NCBI GenBank assembly: GCA_001800515.1
Contig: MGVN01000048.1
Span: 9,027-21,876 of the forward strand
DNA length: 12,850 nucleotides
Direction: 5' to 3'
From: Elusimicrobia bacterium RIFOXYB2_FULL_49_7
GTDB lineage: Bacteria > Fibrobacterota > OXYB2-FULL-49-7
Under the pieces are notes generated by a model that was not told where the DNA came from, did not search any database, and saw nothing but the letters and a program-made list of their open reading frames with translations. Shown piece after piece: positions 6,160-12,183 of this stretch (position 1 is the stretch's first letter; each line of letters starts with the position of its first letter). The position numbers and the translations under genes are program-made.

Positions 6160-6582
6160 TTAATTCGATTGCCTACTGAAGCGGATAAATGTTTTCAATA
6201 GATGGCATTTTTGATGATTGTGTTGACATTGCTTACTGCAAGGCGCCAGGGCGTTTTTTAAACCTTGGATATGTTTAACCAGCATACGATTCATTTCCGA
6301 CATCTCAAGGATTTTTCTTCGGATTTTTCGAATGCCTTTAGTGCAATTCCAATATTTCCCAAAAAAACAACGTTTTAGTTCGATGATTTCTTTTAATGAA
6401 AACCCAAGTAATTGTGCCCCTCTGACAAATAAAATGTGAAGGAGCGTTTCCGGAAGGAAGCGGCGATGACCGTTCCGGCTTCGTTGGGCCGCAGGGATAA
6501 GGTCGCATTTTTCGTAATAGTAAATGGTTTGAATATTCACTTTTGCTTTGCTCGCAAGTTGACTGGTTGTGTAGAAATCCAT
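6160..6582 (-). CDS. MerR-family transcriptional regulator 1 with Cys-rich C-terminus
   Basis: This 140-residue protein has an N-terminal winged helix-turn-helix of MerR type (TSQLASKAKVNIQTIYYYEK, then NGHRRF), a linker helix and a dimerisation coiled coil (about 85-113). The effector end holds C72, C80, C115, C119 and C126. C80 and the C115-119 pair lie near the metal-ligand positions of metal sensors such as ZntR (C79, C114, C124). I infer metal or thiol sensing; the ligand is unknown. The promoter region upstream (6618-6649) contains a dyad in a 20-bp spacer, which points to self-regulation. The 83-residue H-box gene is directly downstream. It is a clear paralogue of the MerR protein at 8938-9333. 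Confidence 0.88.
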   Translation of the reverse strand: MDFYTTSQLASKAKVNIQTIYYYEKCDLIPAAQRSRNGHRRFLPETLLHILFVRGAQLLGFSLKEIIELKRCFFGKYWNCTKGIRKIRRKILEMSEMNRMLVKHIQGLKNALAPCSKQCQHNHQKCHLLKTFIRFSRQSN

Positions 6583-6617
6583 GCGTCCATAAGCCTTTCA
6601 GAAAGTCCTGAAGTAGT

Positions 6618-6649
6618 AATATACAGCCTATACTATGGTATAGAATCAA
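6618..6649 (-). promoter_or_regulatory. MerR-type promoter/operator with 20-bp spacer upstream of merR 1
   Basis: On the minus strand TTGATT (-35, 6644-6649) and TATATT (-10, 6618-6623) are 20 bp apart, longer than the normal 17. Inside the spacer is a perfect dyad: CTATAC (6628-6633), TATG, GTATAG (6638-6643). A 19-20 bp spacer with a central dyad is the hallmark of MerR-activated promoters, where the regulator twists the DNA to realign the hexamers. The regulator gene starts 35 bp downstream. Confidence 0.7.
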
Positions 6650-6744
6650 CAGTTTTCTTTGAAAAAATGAAACGGGAAAGCTGTAGGGGAAACTTCTGTC
6701 AAGGCTTCGATATTGAATCGCTTTGCAGAAATGAGTCGAACGGA

Positions 6745-6770
6745 TAATCCGGGAGCGTTTTCCCGGATTA
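6745..6770 (-). other. Perfect 10-bp hairpin downstream of the response regulator, no U-tract
   Basis: TAATCCGGGA (6745-6754) and TCCCGGATTA (6761-6770) pair perfectly around a 6-nt loop. Neither strand has a T-run after it, so it is not a standard intrinsic terminator. Its place between the response-regulator stop and the MerR promoter suggests an mRNA 3'-end stabiliser, a Rho-linked stop or a protein-binding dyad. Confidence 0.5.
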
Positions 6771-6823
6771 GAAATTATCGGACGTCAGAAATTTGAAAAA
6801 GGGAGGAGGGACGTTTGAGCAGG

Positions 6824-7270
6824 CTACTTAGAAGGAAATCGTACAACGGTCAGCCAAAAGTTCTCAATAGACTTGATTACCTCCAGAAATTGGTCCAGGT
6901 CAACCGGTTTGGTAATATAGCAATTTACATGCAGGTTGTAAGTTTTGAGTATGTCTTCTTCCGCCTTGGACGTGGTTAGTATCACCACGGGAATCCGCTT
7001 TAAATTCGGGTCTTCTTTAATTTCTGCCAGGACTTCCCGTCCGTCCTTTTTTGGAAGATTCAGATCAAGCAGAATAATTGCCGGGGTAGGCATATTGGCG
7101 TAATCATTCTCTTTATGCAAAAAAGCGATTGCCTGTTCGCCGTTTTGAACAATAGAAATGTGGTTTGAAATCTTTGCTTCTTTAAAGGCTTCCTGTGTTA
7201 GTCTTATATCCCCTGGATTGTCTTCCACTAACAGGATTTCTATTGGTTTGACCGAGATTTGGTTACCCAT
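6824..7270 (-). CDS. Rcp1-type single-domain response regulator
   Basis: This 148-residue receiver protein is of the type found beside phytochrome-like kinases (cyanobacterial Rcp1 family). Visible features are E16/D17 (LLVEDNPGD), the phospho-acceptor D69 (LLDLNLPKKDG), T99 (VVILTTSK) and K121 (YITKPVD). There is no DNA-binding output domain. A ribosome binding site (AAGGA) precedes the ATG. The kinase gene ends 13 bp upstream on the same strand, so the two very probably form a cognate pair. Phosphate would move from kinase H196 to D69. The downstream target is unknown. Confidence 0.93.
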   Translation of the reverse strand: MGNQISVKPIEILLVEDNPGDIRLTQEAFKEAKISNHISIVQNGEQAIAFLHKENDYANMPTPAIILLDLNLPKKDGREVLAEIKEDPNLKRIPVVILTTSKAEEDILKTYNLHVNCYITKPVDLDQFLEVIKSIENFWLTVVRFPSK

Positions 7271-7283
7271 GTTTTTTCCTTAT

Positions 7284-8516
7284 CTATTGAATAGGTATCG
7301 TAAAGAAAAAGGTGCTTCCTTTTCCTTCTTCGGATTCTATCCATATTTCTCCTCTGTAGCGCTCAACGATTTTCCGGCAGATTGGCAATCCAATGCCTGT
7401 TCCATGAAATTCAGATCTTGGGTGCAGTTTTTCAAATATTTTAAAGATTCTTTCGTAGTGTTGCTGGGCAATTCCAATTCCGTTGTCACGAATCGAAAAA
7501 ACCCATTCGGCTTTTCTATTCTGTTTCCTGTTTTGAGCGGAGATATGGATTTGGGGAGTCTCTTGACCATGAAATTTTAGGCTGTTGCTTATCAAGTGGT
7601 ATAATAAGAGTGTCAAATCCTTTTCATCAGCCATTAGAATTGGCAAAGGATCATGGGTGATAATGGCCTGGCATTGCTCAATTGTCGCCTTTGTACTGCC
7701 AATGACTTGCAGAAGGATTGCTTCGCCATTGATCTGTGTCAGGGAGTTTTTATATTGCTGACTTATATTTGTATAGGTGACAAGGTCTTGAATCAGCTGC
7801 TTCATCCAAATCGCACCGTCAACAGCATAGCCGAAGTATTCCTTTCCTTTCTCATCGATTTTATTCTTGTATTGACGTTCTATGAGTTGCAAGTAGCTCA
7901 CTATCATACGCTGCGGCTCTTGAAGGTGATGCGAAGAGATGTGAACAATTTCTTTTAATTCCATATTGGAACGATTTAATTCGGATAATAATCGGTCTAG
8001 TTTTTCCTGATTTTGCATTCTTATAATGAATACGAATAAAAGCAAAGGATGCATTAATGTATTGATGGCAATTATGATGGGCTTATTGATAAATGGGTTA
8101 GGAAGCATCAAAACGGAAACGGTAAGAACCGTAAAGGAAACTATTTGATATATTAGCAACTGAGTATAGGTCCGAATAGTTAAACTCATCCAGATATTAA
8201 ACAGAAATAAGGACATATAATACACGGGTGAATAATTGTTGATGATGAGCAGGTATCCTATTTGAAAGGAGGAGAGGAAGGATAAATAATAAAAGAAATA
8301 GAATAATCGTCGTCTTATAAAGTCTATTTTATATGAAAGGAAAAGAATGGCAAGATATATTGCAGAAATAACCAGCTTTTGGGGCATTGACTCGACAAAG
8401 AATCGCCTAAATATCAAAGAGAAAACAGGATTTGCTATTATTATAATCAGAAAATACAAACGGAAAACGGTGAGTTCGCTTTTTACATCTTTGATATCGG
8501 TATTGTAGACCAGCAT
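7284..8516 (-). CDS. Membrane-bound sensor histidine kinase
   Basis: This 410-residue kinase has a hydrophobic N-terminal half with about five or six membrane segments (roughly 17-36, 46-62, 71-92, 97-117, 119-139, 146-166). A short coiled linker leads to a HisKA domain with the H-box [10 protein letters not shown] (194-203). H196 is the likely phospho-acceptor; the next residue is His (H197) where family members usually have Asp. The HATPase domain shows the N-box [11 protein letters not shown] (N311), the G1 box RDNGIGI (D344), the F-box region [10 protein letters not shown] and the G2 box [18 protein letters not shown]. No PAS or GAF sensor is present, so the membrane region probably senses the signal. 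The gene is visibly AT-richer than yifB. The start has AAAGGA upstream and overlaps the end of a broken kinase copy. Confidence 0.92.
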   Translation of the reverse strand: MLVYNTDIKDVKSELTVFRLYFLIIIIANPVFSLIFRRFFVESMPQKLVISAIYLAILFLSYKIDFIRRRLFYFFYYLSFLSSFQIGYLLIINNYSPVYYMSLFLFNIWMSLTIRTYTQLLIYQIVSFTVLTVSVLMLPNPFINKPIIIAINTLMHPLLLFVFIIRMQNQEKLDRLLSELNRSNMELKEIVHISSHHLQEPQRMIVSYLQLIERQYKNKIDEKGKEYFGYAVDGAIWMKQLIQDLVTYTNISQQYKNSLTQINGEAILLQVIGSTKATIEQCQAIITHDPLPILMADEKDLTLLLYHLISNSLKFHGQETPQIHISAQNRKQNRKAEWVFSIRDNGIGIAQQHYERIFKIFEKLHPRSEFHGTGIGLPICRKIVERYRGEIWIESEEGKGSTFFFTIPIQ

Positions 8517-8870
8517 GTCGTTCCTTTGCTAACTTCCGATTCCAGCCATATTTTTCCACCTTGTCGTTCGACGATCTTTTTACAAACCGCCAAGCCGATT
8601 CCAGTCCCTTCGTATTCTTCTTTGCTATGAAGACGTTGGAAGATCTGAAAAACTCTGTCCCGGTTTAATGCCAATGCCATTGTCGCGAATTCCAAAAATC
8701 CAGTTATTTTCTTCCTGCTTGGCAGTCACATGCACTTCCGGTGTTCGAGCTTTGCAGAATTTGATCGCGTTACCGATTTGATTCTTTGGATTTCTGCTGA
8801 AAATAAAAACGCCGATAAAGAAATAGATGGAAATACCCAACAAACCCTGTAATGCCGCAATAATGGTCAT
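8483..8870 (-). pseudogene. Histidine kinase remnant: internal deletion plus frameshift
   Basis: Two overlapping minus-strand frames (8870 to 8625, then 8695 to 8483) together make one HATPase domain. The first gives a membrane segment (LGISIYFFIGVFIF) running straight into the N-box region QIGNAIKF and the G1 box IRDNGIGIK. The second continues [37 protein letters not shown]. The break is near 8655-8665, where about three codons of the usual DNGIGI-to-RIF spacing are missing and the frame is shifted. The whole HisKA domain is also absent, so a large internal deletion came first or as well. The start ATG at 8870 keeps a ribosome binding site (AGGA). It overlaps the start of the intact kinase by 34 bp. 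A functional truncated protein is possible but unlikely. Confidence 0.82.
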
Positions 8871-8924
8871 CTCAGTTCCTAAACGGATTTCTTTCCCATG
8901 TTGTTTACAAAATAATCTATTTGC

Positions 8925-8955
8925 ATTATATTATGCTTTAAATAAAACGTGCCAA
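8925..8955 (-). promoter_or_regulatory. Promoter with 19-bp spacer at the end of merR 2
   Basis: On the minus strand TTGGCA (-35, 8950-8955) and a consensus TATAAT (-10, 8925-8930) are 19 bp apart. The -35 lies inside the last codons of merR 2 and the -10 just after its stop. Transcription would enter the kinase remnant, the kinase and the response regulator. The long spacer fits control by a MerR protein, although I see no clear dyad within it. Confidence 0.5.
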
Positions 8956-9333
8956 AAGAGAGCAGTTTTGCCTGTCACAATTATTCGCGCATAATTTCAA
9001 CATCTTATTTAGATATTCGGCATGTTGGACAAATTTTCTGGAGGTTTTTTTCAGCATTTCTATTTTATCAGTTATTTTTTTCTTGCCTTTACGGCAATCC
9101 TTTCTGGTTTTCCAAAAACAGCAGCCTAATGCCGATATTTCTTTGAGTGTAAAACCATAATTTTTAGCTTTCCGAATGAAAAGGAGACGAAGAATGGTTG
9201 CCGGTGGAAAGCGGCGATGACCGTTACCGGTCCGGAGGGAGGAAGGGATTAGTCCGCGTTTTTCGTAATAATAGATTGTCTGCACGTTGACCTTGGCTTG
9301 TCGTGCCAATTGGCCGATGGTTAAAAGAGGCAT
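8938..9333 (-). CDS. MerR-family transcriptional regulator 2 with Cys-rich C-terminus
   Basis: This 131-residue protein has a MerR helix-turn-helix (TIGQLARQAKVNVQTIYYYE, NGHRRF), a linker and a coiled coil. It shares with MerR regulator 1 the same cysteine frame: C72, C80, C115 and C119, plus C71 and C124. The two are clear paralogues, near-identical in the DNA-recognition region and diverged in the coiled coil. It is upstream of, and in the same direction as, the kinase remnant, kinase and response regulator, so it likely controls them. The effector is unknown; the conserved cysteines suggest a metal or thiol-reactive signal. Confidence 0.88.
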   Translation of the reverse strand: MPLLTIGQLARQAKVNVQTIYYYEKRGLIPSSLRTGNGHRRFPPATILRLLFIRKAKNYGFTLKEISALGCCFWKTRKDCRKGKKKITDKIEMLKKTSRKFVQHAEYLNKMLKLCANNCDRQNCSLLARFI

Positions 9334-9378
9334 GCGTTGATCGTTCGTTGCGTTCTGGGTCGACGGAATAAAAAAGAG

Positions 9379-9392
9379 AATAAGGGCTTATT
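9379..9392 (-). promoter_or_regulatory. Palindrome upstream of merR 2, possible operator
   Basis: AATAAG, GG, CTTATT is a perfect 6+6 dyad, 46 bp before the merR 2 start. TTTACC on the minus strand (9394-9399) could be a -35 hexamer, but the expected -10 position is a plain T-run, so a promoter is not convincing. The dyad differs in sequence from the one at merR 1. I see nothing else between the yifB stop and merR 2. Confidence 0.3.
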
Positions 9393-9477
9393 AAAGGTAA
9401 AATGGGGGTGTCGGAAAAACCGCCTGGGAAAAAGTGACGGAAAGGATTCTTAGTGCAAGCGCCTGAATGTGTCGAAA

Positions 9478-11013
9478 TTATCCTACTCTTCTGTCCAAAC
9501 TCCGATACTGTATTGCTTCGCACAAATGGGCAGGACGGATATTCTCGGCGCCTTCCATGTCTGCGATGGTCCGGGAGACCTTCAGGACCCGATCGTAAGC
9601 ACGGGCAGAGAGTCCCAGTTTTTGAATGGCGGTTTTCAGGATGTTTATTCCATCCCCGTTAATCCGGCAGAAATCACGAATATGTTTGGATTCCATCTGT
9701 GCATTGGAAAAGAGGCCGTTTTGCCCCTTGAATCGATCCAGTTGGATGAGTCGTGTTTTGTTGACCCGCTCACGGATTGTTTCCGAGTTCTCGCCTGTGG
9801 AAAGACCGGTGAGTTCCTCGTGATGAAGAGCGGGTACATCTACCTGGATGTCAATGCGATCCAACAAGGGGCCTGACAGACGGGAACGATATTGTGAGAT
9901 TAGAAACGGAGTGCACGTGCAGGAATGTTGGTTATTGCCCAGATGACCGCAGGGGCAGGGATTTAAGGCCACGGCCAGCATAAAGTGAGACGGAAAGGTG
10001 ACTGAATTCGCGATACGGCAGATATTCACCATTCCGTCTTCCAGTGGTTGACGAAGATTTTCAAGCACACTTTTTTTGAATTCCGGTAATTCATCCAGGA
10101 AAAGGACACCATTGTGAGCTAAGCTGACCTCTCCGGGTTTTAGGAAATAGCTTCCGCCTCCCACCAATCCCGCATCACTGACCGTATGGTGAGGGGAGCG
10201 AAAGGGACGGCTGGTTATCATGGCCGAATGTTTCGGCAGCAGACCCGCTACACTATGAATTTTAGTGGTTTCAAGCGCTTCGTCCAAGGTGAGATCCGGC
10301 AGAATGGAAGGAAGCCGCCGAGCGAGCATGGTTTTGCCTGAGCCGGGTGGGCCTTGCATCAGGATGTTATGGCCCCCGCTGGCGGAGATTTCCAGTGCAC
10401 GTTTGACATGTTCCTGGCCTTTGACATCTGAGAAATCAAGTGCATATTTTTTCCCCTTATTGAAAAAGGAATGAACATCCACCTGGCAGGCGGTAATGTT
10501 CTTTTTCCTCTCCAGAAAGTCCGCTGCTTCTGTCAAATTGCGAACCGGAATGACTACAATTCCGTGGGCCACAGCAGCTTCTTTGGCATTGGCTTCCGGT
10601 ACAATAATGCCTTTCAGCCCCTTTTCGCGGGCGCCGATAGCCATGGCCAAGACTCCTTTGATAGGTTTGACTCGGCCATCCAGGGAGAGCTCGCCCAGGA
10701 TAAGGTAATCTTCGCACTGTGCAATGGTGATTTGAGCAGAAGCAGCCAGGAGACCGAGTGCCAGGGGCAAATCATAGGCAGAGCCCTCTTTTTTGATGTC
10801 TGCCGGGGCCAGATTAAGGACGAATTTGGATGGCGGTAAGGAAAAATGGCTGTTTTTAATGGCCGAAAAGATACGTTCCCGACTTTCCCGTACCGCCGTA
10901 TCCGGCAGACCTACCAGATTATAAGAGGGGAGGCCATTTGAACAATCAATTTCAATTTCAATAACAAAGGCGTCAATTCCAAAAACAGCAGAAGATTTGA
11001 GTTTAGACAGCAT
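9478..11013 (-). CDS. yifB: YifB/ComM family Mg-chelatase-like AAA+ ATPase
   Basis: This full-length 511-residue protein has an N-terminal ChlI-like/Lon-protease-fold domain (about 1-180; starts MLSKLKSSAVFGIDAF, with YNLVGLPDTAVRESRERI). An AAA+ module follows, with Walker A GPPGSGKTM (221-229) and Walker B VLFLDE (303-308). A cysteine cluster NPCPCGHLGNNQHSCTC (C353, C355, C365, C367) may bind a metal. A C-terminal ChlI domain completes it. The homologue ComM is a hexameric helicase that promotes branch migration during natural transformation; YifB proteins in other bacteria are less well defined. The ribosome binding site AAAGGAG lies 9 nt before the ATG. It follows mutY on the same strand but has its own promoter-like sequence. 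Confidence 0.95.
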   Translation of the reverse strand: MLSKLKSSAVFGIDAFVIEIEIDCSNGLPSYNLVGLPDTAVRESRERIFSAIKNSHFSLPPSKFVLNLAPADIKKEGSAYDLPLALGLLAASAQITIAQCEDYLILGELSLDGRVKPIKGVLAMAIGAREKGLKGIIVPEANAKEAAVAHGIVVIPVRNLTEAADFLERKKNITACQVDVHSFFNKGKKYALDFSDVKGQEHVKRALEISASGGHNILMQGPPGSGKTMLARRLPSILPDLTLDEALETTKIHSVAGLLPKHSAMITSRPFRSPHHTVSDAGLVGGGSYFLKPGEVSLAHNGVLFLDELPEFKKSVLENLRQPLEDGMVNICRIANSVTFPSHFMLAVALNPCPCGHLGNNQHSCTCTPFLISQYRSRLSGPLLDRIDIQVDVPALHHEELTGLSTGENSETIRERVNKTRLIQLDRFKGQNGLFSNAQMESKHIRDFCRINGDGINILKTAIQKLGLSARAYDRVLKVSRTIADMEGAENIRPAHLCEAIQYRSLDRRVG

Positions 11014-11049
11014 ATCACACTCCTTTCAAGCATCAACACAACGAAGTGA

Positions 11050-11084
11050 ATTATACCTAAAGAGGTGTGACAAAAAATGTCACA
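11050..11084 (-). promoter_or_regulatory. yifB promoter with a 7+7 dyad over the -35 region
   Basis: On the minus strand a consensus TATAAT (11050-11055) lies 36 bp before the yifB start. Upstream, TGTGACA (11066-11072), AAAAA, TGTCACA (11078-11084) form a perfect dyad that covers the -35 position, where no good hexamer is seen. This layout suits a transcription-factor site. The half-sites resemble CRP/FNR-type TGTGA/TCACA but are 9 nt apart instead of 6, so the regulator cannot be named. Confidence 0.45.
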
Positions 11085-11125
11085 TGAATGAAGAACGAAA
11101 TAGATCCGTCAGATATCCTGTTCCA

Positions 11126-12142
11126 TTAATTTGAGAATAGGGTTTGATTGGTCTGCAAGAAGGAACGAATGGGAGCGGGCAGTCCTAATGTCAGTGCTTT
11201 TGTATAAGAGAACCAATTGCCGTTTTGGAATGCCGGGAAGGATTGGCGAGGGTTTAGTTTTATCAGTAAGGGCTTCAGTGTCAGTCTGAAATGGGTAAAG
11301 GTGTGCTGAAAAGAAGCCATTTTCTGATACGAATAAGCATCCGGTGCTTCCCCTATTTCCGGCAGACAATAAAGACCGCCCCAAATCCCTTTTGCGGGAC
11401 GCTTCAATAAAAAGATTTTATTCGATTGAATCATGACAAGAAAAAAACGGGTTCGATGAACGAGCGGAGGGCGTTTGCTGCTTTTGGGCCAGATGTCAGT
11501 CATGTTTAGGTTGGACGCTTGGCATCCTTTTTTGAGTGGGCAGAGAGCGCATTGCGGGCTGCTCCGTGTGCAGAGTGTGGCGCCCAAATCCATGAGTCCC
11601 TGTGTATATTCTATAATGCCTTTTATGGGCACTAATTTTTCGGACAAGGCCCAGAGTTTTTCTTCGGTGGCCTTATGTTTGGGATCATCGCTGATACCGA
11701 AATAGCGACAGAAAACCCGTTTGACATTTCCATCCAAAATGGGACTGGGTTTACAGAAGGCAAATACGCGGATAGCCCCGGCCGTGGAACGGCCGATACC
11801 GGGCAGCGCTTGAATGGCTTCCAGGGAATTCGGAAAACGGCCGGCGTGGTGTTGCATGATACGTCGGGCGCATCGGTGCAAATTGCGTGCGCGCGCATAA
11901 TAGCCCAGCCCGCTCCAGAGGGAGAGGATCGTATCCGTTTTAGCGGCTGCCAGAGAGGAAAGCGTTGGAAAGCGTTTTAAGAAACGATTGTAATAGGGGA
12001 TAACGGTTGAGACTTGGGTTTGTTGCAACATGATTTCCGAGAGCCAGACCCGGTATGGGGTACGATGGGTCTGCCAGGGGAGGTGATGGCGGCCTAATTT
12101 TATTTGCCAGGAAATGATGGTGCCGGCGAAAGTTTTCTCCAT
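11126..12142 (-). CDS. mutY: A/G-specific adenine DNA glycosylase MutY
   Basis: This 338-residue enzyme removes adenine mispaired with 8-oxoguanine (base excision repair). The catalytic Glu is E36 (LSEIMLQQTQ). The helix-hairpin-helix is LPGIGRSTAGAI (113-124), followed by the catalytic Asp D137 (ILDGNVKRVFCRYF). The [4Fe-4S] ligands are C191, C198, C201 and C207, with the MutY/EndoIII spacing C-x6-C-x2-C-x5-C. A C-terminal NUDIX-like 8-oxoG recognition domain (about 230-338) includes FLLKRPAKGIWGGLYCLPE and FQHTFTHFRLTLKP. All key residues are present. No strong ribosome binding site precedes the ATG. It is divergent from the radical-SAM gene to its right, with 41 bp between the start codons. 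Confidence 0.95.
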   Translation of the reverse strand: MEKTFAGTIISWQIKLGRHHLPWQTHRTPYRVWLSEIMLQQTQVSTVIPYYNRFLKRFPTLSSLAAAKTDTILSLWSGLGYYARARNLHRCARRIMQHHAGRFPNSLEAIQALPGIGRSTAGAIRVFAFCKPSPILDGNVKRVFCRYFGISDDPKHKATEEKLWALSEKLVPIKGIIEYTQGLMDLGATLCTRSSPQCALCPLKKGCQASNLNMTDIWPKSSKRPPLVHRTRFFLVMIQSNKIFLLKRPAKGIWGGLYCLPEIGEAPDAYSYQKMASFQHTFTHFRLTLKPLLIKLNPRQSFPAFQNGNWFSYTKALTLGLPAPIRSFLQTNQTLFSN

Positions 12143-12145
12143 GGT

Positions 12146-12159
12146 GTTTAATGCTAAAC
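12146..12159. promoter_or_regulatory. Small dyad in the mutY / pflX-like divergent gap
   Basis: GTTTA (12146-12150), ATGC, TAAAC (12155-12159) is a perfect 5+5 inverted repeat within the 41-bp gap between two divergent start codons, 4 bp from the mutY ATG. The gap is AT-rich and must hold both promoters or overlap them. The dyad may be an operator or just a short chance palindrome. Confidence 0.25.
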
Positions 12160-12183
12160 TACATTTATATTATTTTGAAATCA

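Noticed and set aside
6801..6830. Plus-strand GGGAGGAGGG followed by TTG as a ribosome binding site and start
   Set aside because: The frame that follows is antisense to the response-regulator C-terminus and has no recognisable product.
8931..8955. Sigma-54 promoter (TGGCACG element) before the kinase operon
   Set aside because: The GC of the -12 element is not at the required 10-nt spacing from the GG; the perfect TATAAT explains the region better.
9469..9876. Plus-strand 135-residue reading frame
   Set aside because: It lies almost wholly antisense to the conserved C-terminal domain of yifB, starts at a poor context and shows no domain pattern.
10471..10839. Plus-strand 122-residue reading frame
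   Set aside because: Antisense shadow of the yifB N-terminal domain; no motifs or ribosome binding site.
11066..11084. CRP binding site upstream of yifB
   Set aside because: The TGTGA and TCACA halves are 9 nt apart; CRP needs 6. It is kept only as an unnamed dyad.
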